The notes: generated by a model from the sequence alone, not told the origin. Positions 34,390 through 46,631 are shown, numbered from the stretch's first letter. The stretch is DNA of 64,000 bases from Hypomyces perniciosus (GCA_008477525.1 SPDT01000009.1:682001-746000), one strand, 5' to 3'. Made by a program: numbers and translations.

Positions 34390-34675
34390 ATTGAGTTCAT
34401 ACATTTTATCAGGGGAAAACACACACACAAACACACAAACCACACCCACGCGAACTTATAGGTAAGGCGTGCGGTATCACGGTTAATAGAACCACGAAAC
34501 CGTTAATACAGATAAACAAAGACACTGTGGGTCATTTGACGATGATGCCAACAACCAGAATTAACTTGCACTGGCCCTCCAGCGTCAGGAAGTTGATAGG
34601 GGAGAAAGTTGATGTATTAAACTAAAACTGTCTTCCTCTCTTTATAGCCAACACCTAATACAGCTATGTACTACT
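34390..34675 (+). repeat. Host repeat, left part of copy 1
   Basis: Contains a CA-rich microsatellite and AAACCACACCCACGCGAACT, matching 49092-49340 over about 250 bases. It was split by the LINE at 34676 and continues at 38070. The nature of the host repeat (perhaps a solo LTR) is unresolved. Confidence 0.75.
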
Positions 34676-34812
34676 TTTTTTTTTTTTATTACTATTTACG
34701 ACCACTCTGTATCTAGGTACAATAGCCTCGTCTGGGCAACAGGTCGGTAGGAGCCAGGGGTTTAAATCCTGTTCGCTACGTTTCGCTGGACAAAGGAAAG
34801 TTTTGTGTGTTC

Positions 34813-36906
34813 TTAGTCTGTGTCTTGTAGAGGGGGGCCGTACGGGTTCACCTCCTCCACCAGCTTCTGGAAAGCCTCGCTTCCCTTGGGTCCTAGTAGG
34901 TACGTGACTGGTCTCTCGCCTCTAGGTGTTTCGGGGAGGAAGCTCCTCGTCATGCGGCATTCGGCAAGGTGCCCCGGCTCCCTGGGGGAGCCGCATCTGC
35001 AGTGGGATTGCGTGTCGTGGCCAAAACGGTCGTGGTAGCTCTGGAAGTCTCCATGACCAGACCTCTCTGCTAGCAGCCTGTGTAGGATGGGTCGGGGGAG
35101 TTTTAGTTCCGGGGGATTTGGTGGTGCTCCTAGGTCCCACGGTTGGTAGCTTTCAGGGGCATTTGCCTCCCAGTATTTCTCTTGGAGGGTAGCTCTTTCC
35201 GCTTTTGCCCAGCGTTTAATGTGTGCTAGATTGCTCCAGCTCTGGGGAGTTGAGAGCCGTCCTTTCTTTCGCCAGCTCGTCCGCCATTTCATTGCCTCGT
35301 ATGTCCTTGTGACCTGGTACCCAGGAAACGAACACCCAGCAGGGGTGTATCTCTTCGGCCATGCGTTGGAACCGCATGAATTCTCCTTGTGACGAGGTTG
35401 GGGCTTTGCCCAGCAGGCCTCTGACTAGTCAGGTCTGCGTCTCCTATGAAAGTGAAGGAGTTCGGCTTAGCGAAGGAGATTGCGTTCTCTTGACCCCAGC
35501 AGACTGCCCGATTCACTTCGTTCTGTAGCATCACCGAGGTGTAGCCCGTGTGAGGGCCTGTGGCCAGGAAGGCGACGTCGTCTGCGTAACCAAAGCGTGC
35601 TGGCCCATCCTGTCCCTAGGAGCGGGGTGACGTACAGCATGAACTAGATTGGTGAGAAGGGGGATCCCTGGGGGTTCCGCACTTGAGTTCGCTGCGGGGG
35701 AGGGTGGTGCCGTCTCCCTTCCGGACGGAGACCGTGTGGTCGCTCAGGAACGACTCCACCCATCTGGTGAGTTGATCTGGCCATTCCTGTTCCCTGAGTC
35801 GGAGGACCATGCGGTTTTTCATCGCGATGTCAAAAGCTCCCGAGATGTCGAGAGTGAGGACCGATGCTTCCTCTCCCCTGGAGAGTGCCAGTTCCACGTC
35901 GTGAACGAGGCAGGCGAGGAGGTCCGTGGCGCTCCTCTTCGGCAGAGCTCCGAAGTATTGCTTCGGGAGCACTCCGTGCTCGAGTGCGTCTCTAGCGATC
36001 CTTCGCGCTAGTAGCCTTTCCAGGCCCTTGCCTATGCACGATAGGAGTGAGATCGGTCGCCAAGCTTTGTGCGTGGAGTAGTCCGGCTTGTTTGGCTTGG
36101 GTATGAAGGTTACTTCGGCATTTCGGAAAGGGGCTGGGTGTCGGGGTCTAGGTTCGGCAGGCAGGACTTGTGGCTGTGCATAAGTTGGCTGAAGTCCAAG
36201 AGGGACTCGAAAGGGACGTAGAGCTTGCCCTTGGTGGTTGGAGGGGCAGTCGGGTCTGGTAGGGTGGTAACAAGAGTGAAGTGATCCGACCCCGTTTCCA
36301 GTTGTCTGTCCACTGTTGTCTGCGCAGCCGTGTTCGTGAAGACCAGGTCGATTGTGTTGCCGTGTCGATTGGTCGGTATGTCGATGAGGGTGGGAGAGAG
36401 ACCCGCTTCTTCTGCCCATTCCTCCACCTGGTTTCCCGCGGTGTTGGTCCTGCCGCCGGGTTGCCAGGTCCAGTGTATCGCGCTGAAGTCCCCCACCTCT
36501 CGAGGACGTCCATCGTAGAGGTTTCTGTTGCTCTGCGGTAGATGTTGACGATGGTGTAGTCGCGGACTCGTGTCCAGCATACGTTGCGGTCCTCGAGGCC
36601 AACTGGTTGGAGTTGAGTCGCTGGTAGGTTGGGCGAGATCCTGACGTACGTGAGAACTGAAGGGGGGTTTTGTGTCCAGTCCCCTAGGGGGTTGAAGGTT
36701 CTGTACCCCGGGTGGTTCTTCGCTTGTCTGCGTAGGGAGGTGTGATCCCACTTTGCCCATGGTTCTTGTATCAAGATGACGTCGAGGCCGCCCTCCCATG
36801 CGAGGGAGAGTGCAGTATCGTGGCATTCCGGTCTTCGTCCTGTGTTTACCTGCAGGACCCGACGGCCGTGTTTTCGGCGGTTTGATCGCCGGGGCGCGCT
36901 ACTCAT
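34813..36906 (-). pseudogene. LINE copy 2 ORF2 (EN, RT, RNase H relics)
   Basis: Starts at MSSAPRRSNRRKHGRRVLQV with an AP-endonuclease domain (GLDVILIQEPWAKW, NPPSVLTYVRI, VNIYRRATE). After a frame change come the RT pieces (WRPISLLSCIGKGLERLLAR, LTLDISGAFDIAMKNRMVLR) and near 35590 the eroded YADD region. The C-terminal part from 35292 is KLPRPILHRLLAERSGHGDF and a CRCGSPREPGHLAEC knuckle, ending at 34813. At least four frame changes or stops are present. RNase H is partly deleted. Confidence 0.85.
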
Positions 36907-38040
36907 TCAGTGTCCATGTCAGTGTCGTCGTCGGCGACCTGGATGGTCGACACTGGTGGGGACGGGGCGTCCGACGGGACACAAATGGGGGATTCCGTCG
37001 AGACTCCTGGCTTGGGCAGAGGCTTGGGCCCCTGGGTCGTGGGGCGAAGGAGCCCTTCGCCAGCGACGAGGGTACGGAGATGCTCTCTTTTCCACTGTTT
37101 TTGGTGGTCGCCTCGCTCGCTGAAGGGGGGGGGGGGGGTGGGTAGGTGTGGGAGTGCCCTCTGTGTACAGATCCCAAGTTGCTCCCGCCGCGCCTGCCGA
37201 GAGGGCTCGGGTGCCTTCGCCTTGGGCCGCTCTCTGAAGTATTGTCCTGGGTCTTTCCTTGGGCACGCCTGGGTTGGCCTCCGAGAATTTGACCGCTCCG
37301 AGCTTCCGGGTGGCCTGGAGTTGGTCCTTGGTGGGCCGTTCGATCCTGCCATCTTTGCGTTTCGGGCGTGCCGCGCAGTTCAGCGCGGTGGACGGGTGAG
37401 GACCGTTGCAGTTGGCGCACTGTTCGGGGTTGGTGCATTCTCCGTGTGATGGTCTGCCGCACCTTGGGCAGCGTTCGGTGCGACTGCACGCTCTTGGGTC
37501 ATGGAAGCCCATGCACCTGCCGCACTGGGTAACTTGTGCCTTCGAAGTCAGTCGTTTTGCGGGGCCAGAGCATCCGAAGAGTTTGAAGCCGGGTTCGACT
37601 TTCCCTCAGAACGAGATGACCCAGTTCCGGGAGTTGATTGTCTCGCCGTGTTGGGACGGTTTGCACATGGTAGGGGGTTCGGCTGATTTGGCCCGGAGTT
37701 GAGTCTCAGTGGCGATCATGGAGTCTGTGGGGTGGGTCCCCTCAGTGTCAGTGTAGTAGCGGGGGACTCCTTGGACTATAAAAGTTTGCCAACTTTCTGC
37801 TTCCTCCAATTTCATTCCTTCTTTGGCGAATGCCGACTTGAAGAAGAGTAGCTTTGTTCGGGTGTTCTGGTCTTTGGTTCGCAATGCGAAGCCGGAACGT
37901 ACCTCTTGTATGTAGATGATGTCTGTGTAGTTCATATTGCATGTTTGAATGACTTTGTTCTTGGCCCCGATGGCTGAGATCTTCCTCCAGCTGTGGTCTG
38001 GGGGGACCCGGAGGAAGACTCTGTCATCGGTGTCAGTTAC
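36907..38040 (-). pseudogene. LINE copy 2 ORF1 (gag-like, zinc knuckles)
   Basis: Begins truncated in DRVFLRVPPDHSWRKISAIG and continues with VIQTCNMNYTDIIYIQEV. A frame change near 37600 leads to FHDPRACSRTERCPRCGRPS and HGECTNPEQCANCNGPHPST, a set of CCHC-like knuckles typical of Tad1-type ORF1. The tail is Pro/Arg-rich. It overlaps or abuts ORF2 at 36899-36906. Not translatable as one protein. Confidence 0.85.
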
Positions 38041-38069
38041 ATTGTCTCTTTTCTTGTTTATGTACTACT

Positions 38070-38611
38070 GTATTAGGCAGTAGTTCTATACTAAGTAAGG
38101 TAGAAGGAAGGGGGGAAAATATGCGTGGGACGGCATGTAAGTTAGTCCCGACAAAGCATATTTTTAGAAGTTCCCCATCCGCTTGTGTCCTAGATCTATT
38201 AAGAGGCACAGCAGAGTGCACATGATCGCCCCAACGGAACAAATACATTGATTTAGAATTATTAGTGCTTTTTTGCTGTTGGAGTAAAAAGCATCTCTCG
38301 AAAAGGCAGTCTCGCATGCTGAGATGAAGTCTTAATTATGTCATTATGATATTGCACTGCACTTCCTTTTTGTGTTAGACTGTGATCGCTGCTGTGTTAA
38401 GGACTAGACCGGTCGCTATACAGTGGATAGTCTAGTCGGACATTAGGCGACAACTTTTGACATGACCTATTCGGTTAGAACTCAACGCTTCTGCCCTGTT
38501 GAGATTTCGTCTAGTTACTGAACTCGAAATTCCCCAAAGTTCTGCTAGAAATCGTCCCAAACTTGTCTTCCATAAGCTCAACATCCGCGTAGGATATTCA
38601 GCGGATGTTTG
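38070..38611 (+). other. Right part of host repeat copy 1, then intergenic
   Basis: 38070-38160 matches 50229-50290 (ATGCGTGGGACGGCATGTAA against ATGCATGTGCGTTGGACATG, with gaps), so the host repeat goes on after the LINE. From 38170 to 38611 I see no gene. Confidence 0.55.
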
Positions 38612-38924
38612 TCACGCATCTGTACTTGTCGCGAATTGAACATGTTTCTCGTAGAACAGTAACATCTAGCCGTATTAGCTACGGAGCGAAGACTGCAGGA
38701 TTCTTTTACATTACCTCTTGCGGACAATTTCTGTAGATCGTGGACGTACTGTACACAGCCTCTCGTCCATCATCCTTCCATTTTACATACACCACATAAC
38801 GACCCGTCTCGTCAATGCCCATACTGTCGACTACAAGACGGTTCTCCCAACTTTGATTCTCAGTCAATATTCTAACAGGACGCCTGGATTTCTTCAAAGC
38901 TCTGTCCTGTGCTCTCGTTTTCAT
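38612..38924 (-). CDS. Chromo-shadow-domain protein (HP1-like, no chromodomain)
   Basis: Exons 38924-38715 and 38665-38612, joined over a 49-base intron (GTAATG..CTAG), give 87 residues from ATG 38924. The sequence WENRLVVDSMGIDETGRYVV, YVKWKDDGREAVYSTSTIYR, NCPQE and, after the intron, MLLFYEKHVQF matches a chromo-shadow domain from start to end, including the CPQ..L.FYE.H signature that forms the dimer helix. The N-terminus is basic. No chromodomain is seen upstream: a MITE lies at 39266. HP1 binds H3K9me; a shadow-only protein could dimerise with HP1 and modulate it. The frame also extends upstream to 38981 without an ATG, so a 5' exon may be missing. Confidence 0.75.
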
Positions 38925-39265
38925 CTTTCCGCCTGTGTGGCGTTGGACAAATGTCAGTGCTGGACCGGAGCAGTCGACCAAAGGATTATGGGTCAGATCT
39001 TAGGTTTCCCAGGGGACGACACCAAGATACATACATACAAGATATCCAACATCATTTATGTCAAGTACCTGCCGAAATTGGCGCCTGCAATTCGTTACTG
39101 AGATTTATGGGCTTTCGCATGCTTGTCACCTAGTTACAGATACTACGGCTCAAAACATATTCGCCAGTCCTGGCTGTCATGAATCTGACTACAACAAACT
39201 GCGCGTCGATGAGCCAGCAACTTGCTCAACGTTGGGTGAAGTTAAATTTGTCTTTCTGCTATGTA

Positions 39266-39724
39266 CAGTAGAGTACGAAATGAGTGTCCGCGATTTGTAT
39301 ATATGGAAAGTTTCTGGGCACAGACCATAACTCTTAGCTCCGTAGCCATACTTCTGTGAGCGCAGTCCAACCGTACCTTCTTAATCTTTACCTAATATTA
39401 CATAATACCCATTTCGCTGTTGCCATATAGAGGGGAACGGCAAGAAACAGCCGAAAGCGGCTCTAATCCCTTTATTAGTAGAAAAAACTTTAGATCCATA
39501 AGTGCTATATTGTTAAGTTACTGTTTCTGGCTTTGAAGAATGAGAAAGATCAAAATCTTAACATAGAACATTAAAAAGCCATAAGTGGCCTTTGTTAGGT
39601 TAATATTAACGAATAACCTGATATGCGTTATTATGTAGTGCTAGCTACAGCAGGCAGCAGCCTGGTCCATGCTCAGAGAGTTTCTCAATATGCAAATTGC
39701 GGACACTCATTTCGCACTCTACTG
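39266..39724 (+). mobile_element. MITE family 1, copy G
   Basis: TA-flanked, ends CAGTAGAGTACGAAATGAGT and its complement at 39724. Nearly identical to copy A at 15477, so these two moved recently or one was copied from the other. Confidence 0.93.
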
Positions 39725-42195
39725 TACATACCATATCCATCTACTGCATCTCGCTTTCGCCGACAAAGTTAACGCTTTTCCGTCAAGGTCAATCTAGATC
39801 TGTTTCGCCGCGACCTTCCTGGTGCACTTCAGGACATTGGCGGTAAAGCAACAAGCCTCGGGAACCTTGTCCCTAGCCCCGTAATCAGTGCTGTAGCATC
39901 TGCGGAGACTATCGTCAGCCAAGCTCTTAACCGTATCCCAAAGGGACGCTCTATCGGTACAAAGTACGACTGCATTATACTGTATACAACGGACATTCGG
40001 ATTGCAAAATCTTGCAAACGAAATCACAAGATATGTATCTATTTGCTCTTTATTCTATGAATTTTCAATCTCGAATTGATAAGTATTTTCTTTTGGAATT
40101 TATACGTGAAGTTACTTAATGCAGGTCTAGCCAATCAGAATCTAGGTACACGAGGAATTGCTCACTTAACCTTTGAGATCCCTGTGACATGTACAGCCGG
40201 GGCGAGTACGGAGTACAGTCTCTTTGATGGTCGTAGGCAGCACCGAGGTAAGCCCGGTCGTTTGTCCAATTAGGAAATCAGCTACGTAGTGAATAAGGAT
40301 ACATTACCACCCTAGTAACATACGTAGTGTCGTTACGGTCGGTCCTTGGGCCCTCGGGCGGCTTGGAGGTTATCACTGGAGCTAATTGCCTTTCTGCAAG
40401 ATAGTTGTAGTTCTTGGATAGAGAGGTGGAGTAAGAAGGAAGAAGCTATCCTTTAAAATCTGAGGAGAGCAGCGAAGATAAGAACTTCATGTCAGCACAT
40501 GGCCCAGTACCGGAAGGCCCGCATGCTGTTAGACCTTGATGCCTGGAGAGTCAGGCAGGAAACCTTTCCTGCTCCTGCAAAAAGTAGCCACATTCTTTGT
40601 AGTCACTCACAGCTGAAGCCACGGTCTAAGCCATACATAGTTCATGCTCAGACTTACCTTTATAAAAAAAAGGGCACGCTTATTTCAGTCGACCCTGTAA
40701 CGCCGTCAGACATTTATCTAATTGCCACCAACTATATAACAGTAAATAAAACAGATAAACATAATAAAGGTATATGTAAGAATATGGAAATTTATAAATG
40801 CTATCAGAACATCACTTGACTAGGCGTAAAGATATAAAGTTGAATCCTTGCAAAGTAACACTAGATATATATTGACGGTAGTATTATTAATCCAGTGTTC
40901 TGGACGAAACTTGTTCGAGTCGGGGAAGGTGGCTTTATTATAGTGTATATTGTAGGAGGCATACTGGTGTGCGTCCCAGCAGCGATTGTCTATTCGTAGA
41001 ACGTCGTTAGATAACCGACAGCGCCATATACGAGGCGCAGAGATTCTTGAATGGCGCCGGTCAGGCATGGTAATTGCTTGAGTGAGACAATGGCGGCATG
41101 GTATGGTCGCTACCGGCGGTCACGAGGACCTACGCCTCTGCGGCGAGTCTGGTTAGCGTCTTTTCTTCAGGTGGGACTTTGCTGTCGGGAAGCTCGCGGA
41201 ATATGGTTAAATGGTAATACTGGCGGACTTGGACTTGTCTCCGGTCTTTAACCCAGCGATACATACCAGATGCTGTCTAATGTTCGACAAGCCCTTTAAA
41301 ATAGCTAATGGCCTAGCCAAAATGTGGGAACAATGCGGACTGGTCTTCTCCTCGACCGTGGCTTCCTTTGCCACGCAGCGGGCCTCTTCAAGCGACTTCG
41401 GCGAAATGAACATGCTAGTCGATCCGCTGATACAGAGCCATGGTCCTGGTAATAGCGAAGATCTGGATAATGCGTTGGAGGATATATTTTCCGCGGAATG
41501 GAACAAAATAACAGTGGGTGAAGCATCGCATCGTCTCTAGGCAAATCTGACTTAGGCGGTGTCACTAACGTGTTGCATAGTCCGCGGCTATCATAAAATC
41601 TATGAGTTTAAGGCTGATAAATACCGGCCGTGGCCTGACGCGAACGAACTGGAATCCTTCCGACTTAATCGACAACATCTCTTTGCCTTGGTCTGTCCCT
41701 CATCCTACTTTTACAGCAAAGGGGGTTTGGCAGGGGTTTATATGTCTGCGTCTGGTAGATAAAGAGGCGCTCTTGAACTACAACTCCCTTGTCTGTAGCC
41801 CTCAGCACCTGATAAGCAACAATACGCTAAGAATATCCCTTAACGGTTGTATCAAATCGCTCCGTCTGCTTGGAGCAGAGTGACCAGGCAGCGCCTCTCT
41901 AGAATGGAACTGAAGTAAAGGATAGACCTAGAATCCAGTAAGGCAATTGATTACGTTTCAGGGCGCGTGTTGCACTGATCACAAAGTCGTTATGACCACA
42001 AGAGACAATACGGCTCCAATTGTCTGTGACTGGTACATACAGTTACTACTTGTAGAAGTAAGATGTCGAAAAGAAAAGCTAGTCAACTAATGGGAAAGTG
42101 AAATTTTGCTGTTCCCTTTGTCCTATACTCCTTCCGAAACTGTCTGTAAATATGAGGAGTTTTCATAAAACGCATAGCTGAACATCCACTCCACC
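39725..42195. other. Gene-poor stretch with unassigned short frames
   Basis: At 39800-40030 a plus-strand frame (LGNLVPSPVISAVASAETIV, then GTKYDCIIL) faintly recalls a fungal membrane protein, and the opposite strand is also open; neither is convincing. ORFs at 40499-40819, 41211-41540 and 41602-41883 are not recognised. No repeat ends or RNA genes seen. Confidence 0.35.
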
Positions 42196-42669
42196 TCATC
42201 CAACTTGGTCCTTGCATTGTTCTTGTCTTTCCCATGCTTCCAGAGCAGTTCCCGGCTCTATTCTCCTTCTTTTTGGATGCGGTGCTTCTGTTACCCCAAC
42301 CATATTCGATTCCCCATCTCCAGTTGTATCAGGTAAGGCCGAAACCCCACCTGCTTGCCATTGTGTAAAAGAAAAACCTGGAGGTTTCCAGATACCTGAA
42401 GGATTACTGGATCTTGCCTTCCGAATTTCTTCCAACCAAGAGATATGCTCGTCCTGACGGCGAATCAGCTCTTGCTGCATCACGAGCATAGTAGATTCGT
42501 CGTCATTTCTTTTTCGTAGCTCTTTCAATTCTTCTTGAAGTTTATTTTTTTCCTCTGATAGCGCTTTGGCGATGTCTTGATGCTTTATAATACGGGAAAA
42601 GCGTCCATGCAGTTCGGAAACAAGATAATGACTATGCTGCTGTGTCCCGAGAAGATAGGGGGACGACAT
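42196..42669 (-). CDS. Small coiled-coil ORF, 157 residues
   Basis: Single exon from ATG 42669 (MSSPYLLGTQQHSHYLVSEL). Residues 35-85 form a coiled coil (LSEEKNKLQEELKELRKRND). The C-terminus has KRRRI, a possible nuclear localisation signal. No family recognised. It shares size, single-exon structure and domain order with the ORF at 21993, but the sequences are not clearly alike. Confidence 0.5.
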   Translation of the reverse strand: MSSPYLLGTQQHSHYLVSELHGRFSRIIKHQDIAKALSEEKNKLQEELKELRKRNDDESTMLVMQQELIRRQDEHISWLEEIRKARSSNPSGIWKPPGFSFTQWQAGGVSALPDTTGDGESNMVGVTEAPHPKRRRIEPGTALEAWERQEQCKDQVG

Positions 42670-43914
42670 GGTATGAGGCTCATTTGTCTTTCTAAGTCTC
42701 TTGAAATACGATTTTAATCGTACCTCACTATTTATTTAATTTATAGGCAAGTGGTCTCTTTGACAGTACATACTACTAGCATGAAAGAATGCCAAAACTA
42801 CGGATATTAGAGCAAGAATTGGCGTACCGACGAAATAGGCGTCCACTCTTTTTAATGCATAGACTAGGCCTTACTCCGTACATAATCCAGTGTATACAGT
42901 GTGAGGTTTTGCAATTATGTACAGATTTTAACGGAAGCCAAAAGTAGCCTGGTAGCTTATTACAAATGCATCGAGTACTAAACATTCAAGACACCTTTGA
43001 ATTCCATATTTTGGCATTTGGAATTTATCAATGAACAGCAACCATCAAGGCCTTGTCGCCTTAACAGACAAGCACCACCTGCGTTCGCTCCTGCAGCAGG
43101 AAATGGGACAAATGCATAGATATCACAGGGGATGTACAGTACAAGCCACAAGTAGTGCATTGAACGCTGACTAATTGCCGGCATGCAGATATCTTCACCA
43201 CAAGGAACAACAGTCTGGAGCCTGTAACTTACACAACCATCCAACGAATAGGTCCCCCCCCCCGCCCCCCGGCTTCCCTTTGTACCTATTTGTCAGGACT
43301 AACTTACATGCCCAACACAAGTGTATCTCTTTTTTTCTCTTTGCCTTACCTAATATAGAGCTACTGCTAACACAGCAATAGCTGTGTTAGAGTATCGGCT
43401 ATAAAAGTAGGCGGATAGTCTTAGTTTAACACAACAACAACAACCTTCTCTACAGCAGCTTGTAGCTTCAGTCAGAGCACGTGCTTCCAGAACTTCTATG
43501 GCGAAACCACAATTTTGTCTGTTGTTCGCCAATAGCTTCCAGCAGGCCTGAGATTCGCTCGCATTGTCACTAGACCAGTTATCTACAGAGTCGCCCGATT
43601 CCTTTCGATACCCCACACATTATCACGTGAGCCCCTGGCATCGAAATCCCGGCGCGATGAGTCCACCTAGAACTGACAGGGCTCACTCCATGAAGCTATT
43701 GATAATTTGAGAAAATAAGCTGCTACTTTAGTCTGGGAGACTGAAGGTTGAAGTGTATGTACCTATTAAACCGAAAAATAAATTACAGCAACACTACATA
43801 ATTAGGCTCGAGGTCTACCAGATTTGCGCATGTTACAATTGCCCGAGGAATATCCATCGTTTCTTGCCTCAGGTTTCCAGAAATGACGCTACGAGGGTCT
43901 CGTTGGCTATTAAG
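42670..43914. other. Intergenic, no gene recognised
   Basis: Contains a C-rich run at about 43252-43270 and short frames only. No repeat end recognised. Confidence 0.4.
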
Positions 43915-44036
43915 GCGCATTTAAGTCCAAGTAAGAGCATGATCTTAGGATATAAATGCTGAAAAGCCACAAATGGCTTTTTGTTAGGCCATTGATAAAG
44001 AATAATCCAACAAGCCAGTACCAGCTACGGTTAGCA
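43915..44036 (+). mobile_element. MITE family 1 fragment (copy F type)
   Basis: Matches the 25645-25770 part of copy F, including GGCTTTTTGTTAGGCCA and AACAAGCCAGTACCAGCTAC. Both ends are missing. Confidence 0.7.
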
Positions 44037-44270
44037 ACTGCTTTGTCCGAGGCCATTTTTGTTATGGCCACCCCCTTTATTGCACGGATATCAAATATGG
44101 ATAATTTATCCGATAAGTCTAGGGCAATTTGCATTGTGGATAAAAAAGGTCTAACGAATTCAACGCTTTTGAGGACTATATCTACAACACTTACTCGCCC
44201 AATCTTTCACTTACGCTGTTCCGTTGACTATTTACTATGTATTCGAGACCTGATAATTTCATTTTAGCCA

Positions 44271-44882
44271 TTGCCATATTTTGGTCAACCTTCGCTGTTG
44301 TTCTCCTTAGTCAAGCTCTTGCCTGTGTGTCGGAGGAGCGGGAGCGCCGTGAGCAGTGAATACTTCAGGCCCATTTCAGTAACTGACAGCATTCATGCAG
44401 TTGCTCAAACTCCCGATAGATCCCATGTAGTACGACAAGCTGTGGAGGACATCTGTGCAACCAGTAGAAAGCAGTGTAACCTTGATCAGATGTGTATCAC
44501 GAGCACGAAAAAGGACAGACGACAAGTTGAAACATTAGCGTTAAAGCACCGAGGTGGGCAAAGGGGGCTTGATAGAGTAAAGCGGCGATTCACACGGAAA
44601 TCCGGAAATACACGGGAGATACATAAAGTTCGCAAAGTTATTGCGGGCCAATGCAACAAGACACTCCCACTTCCCTACCCTTATGGAAGAAAGCCTTGTC
44701 AGCTACCTAAGTATCATACATACTTTGGTCGTGCTGTTCAGCCAACATGGAAAGTAGTAGATGGGCAAATAACAGAGTTGCTATTGCTAAACTCTCTGAA
44801 TAAGCGCACACTAGATGGGATACAAAAGAGGCCAAAGATGGCCACGAATTCAGTAAGACACATTGACCGGCGAATCGTTTAA
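44271..44882 (+). CDS. Hypothetical ORF, 203 residues
   Basis: A basic, single-exon open frame (KKDRRQVETLALKHRGGQRG and so on) of a length unlikely by chance but without a recognised family. A shorter ORF (43956-44267) lies just before it, starting inside the MITE fragment. It might be a de novo or decayed gene; low confidence. Confidence 0.3.
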   Translation: MPYFGQPSLLFSLVKLLPVCRRSGSAVSSEYFRPISVTDSIHAVAQTPDRSHVVRQAVEDICATSRKQCNLDQMCITSTKKDRRQVETLALKHRGGQRGLDRVKRRFTRKSGNTREIHKVRKVIAGQCNKTLPLPYPYGRKPCQLPKYHTYFGRAVQPTWKVVDGQITELLLLNSLNKRTLDGIQKRPKMATNSVRHIDRRIV

Positions 44883-46205
44883 TTCCATCCTAACATCTTT
44901 AACTGGGGTAATATAGGGTCATTGAAAAGCTAACGGCTTTTGGTGTTTGTCAGAAGACTGAATGTAATGACAGCTGGTCACGTGTTCCGGAATGGGTATA
45001 AACAGAGAGCTTCGCTCCCACAAAGGGGGGAGAGGGGGGCGGGCTCTCAGAGATCAATATAATCGCAAGCTTACCCCTAGCTAGTTGTCTACTGCATGCC
45101 TCTTGCTATGATCATTCCAATCTCTATCACTCCCTTGCTTTTGCTACACAAGGGGAGATGCTACTATTCAACACATAATGAACTGACATCTGTAAACGCC
45201 GCCAGAAATCGCTATCGCATTCTTCCCATGGCAGAATTTCTTGAAGTGATTAGGTTGAATAACTAGGCCAACAATGTTACGCACAAACCCATGGGTATAC
45301 CAGAGGACCGACATTAGTGCCCATCTTAGGGGTCCCCTATCCCGGTCCTAGAGCAAAGCGGGGGACTTTGCTTGGGAATTAAGAGCCTTATTAGGATGGC
45401 TTCAGTTCAATCATACGCCAATCATTATTTTAGCAAGACATACCCATCCAAATTGCTCTCATCATCATCGACGAATAACACATGGTATTGATCAATTTCC
45501 TCCACACAGCCATGAAAATTACTGTAACAACCGCATCACGATCAGTTCAAAATTCCAACAATATTTACTTTTCAGGTTCATAGCATGTTAAATTGGCTCG
45601 CTGTATCAATTCATCGCCGCAACTTCAAGAACTGCCTAGCTATGGATCTTTAAGAGTATGGGTGGCTAGGATCTGAATTGAAGGATGGGGTGAAACCGTA
45701 TCAGATTTAGATACCCATTCACGGCCATTTTTAACATCCGGGAAAAAGCTTTATCGAAGTTTGTCCATAACTTGGTCACTTCTGACTCTATCTCACTCCA
45801 AGAGCATTTCGAGAAGTGTAAGGTCAGGTCGTCATGCACGATCCTATGACTGATCGACGAGCTTAATTGCAGCCACTGTCAAACCGTTATACCAGCCAGC
45901 AATAGTGAAGTGTGTATCTCGTGAAGTGTACACCTCGGCAGCTGTAGCTGATAGCATACTGTAGCTTATATTTGCGGTGTGCCACCACAATGGAGTTTTC
46001 ATTTTCCCCTTCAGATGAGGACGTCAGAACAGTATTTCAGACCACATGACCCGGATACGCCTAGAAATGGGATATGATGGAAGAATTTGTTTTCTTTCCT
46101 TCATCGCAAACTCTCTGGAATTGTCGAATCCGATTACCACTCACGCAAGGATCTCTTTTCGTCACAGGATGTGTGACACCACAATACGTCGGCTTCAACT
46201 TAGAT
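44883..46205. other. Gene-poor stretch, nothing seen
   Basis: About 1.3 kb with only short frames. No repeat ends or RNA genes recognised. Confidence 0.4.
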
Positions 46206-46631
46206 TTACCGTCCTAGGTAATAATCGGTCAAGAGGTCTGAATAAGCATCCAAGTTTTCTTCCAACTCCCACGTAGGTGAAACATAATCTATCCATTTGA
46301 TGCCGTAGTAGATCTTCTCACCGAGTTCATAATGCCCGAGGATCATCTCTATGCCTCGGGAAGGCTCATCTGAGTCGTACAGACGCCGTTGTTGAAACTC
46401 CTCCCAGAGTACCAGATTGTACCCATCGTCAAAGACCCAACGTAGGTCATATGGGTCTGGCCAGTCCCAGCGACAGATGTCTTGGATCTCTACTCTTACA
46501 CCATGGAAGGTCCATCCGGAAATCGTGACGCTAAGAATAACTTCAGTTACAACGAAGTGTGGAGACCACACAGGCCGCACAAGTGATCTGCGGTAATGGT
46601 GCTCCGGGTGGAGCACGTGGACATTACCCAT
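46206..46631 (-). CDS. Chromodomain protein, small
   Basis: ATG 46631 (MGNVHVLHPEHHYRRSLVRP) gives 141 residues; the frame is open further upstream to 46745 without an ATG. The C-terminal third, IEMILGHYELGEKIYYGIKW and IDYVSPTWELEENLDAYSDL, is a chromodomain with the KW..Y aromatic residues and the W-E-x-E-E-N-L core. The N-terminal part is unrecognised. Chromodomains read methylated histones or serve as integrase tails of retroelements; no integrase is seen near it. It may be a stand-alone heterochromatin reader or a relic. Confidence 0.6.
   Translation of the reverse strand: MGNVHVLHPEHHYRRSLVRPVWSPHFVVTEVILSVTISGWTFHGVRVEIQDICRWDWPDPYDLRWVFDDGYNLVLWEEFQQRRLYDSDEPSRGIEMILGHYELGEKIYYGIKWIDYVSPTWELEENLDAYSDLLTDYYLGR

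Larger units (their letters stand above)
34676..38058 (-). mobile_element. LINE (Tad1/I-like), copy 2, dead
   Basis: The element reads on the minus strand from about 38058 to a poly-T tract (poly-A on its own strand) at 34676-34688. It is bounded by an 11-bp direct repeat TATGTACTACT at 34665-34675 and 38059-38069. It contains an ORF1 part (gag-like, zinc knuckles) and an ORF2 (endonuclease, RT, RNase H) with many frame changes. It is the longest LINE here but lacks the 5' end, and it is more diverged from copies 1 and 3 than they are from each other. Confidence 0.92.

Noticed and set aside
36110..36826. 238-codon minus-strand ORF
   Set aside because: Shadow frame of the LINE endonuclease domain, which reads in the 36906-36148 frame.
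36910..37449. 179-codon plus-strand ORF
   Set aside because: Antisense to LINE ORF1 with its zinc knuckles; GC-rich composition creates long open shadows.
44271..44882. Transposase or nuclease reading of the 203-residue ORF
   Set aside because: Basic composition alone; no DDE, HNH or similar motif could be found.
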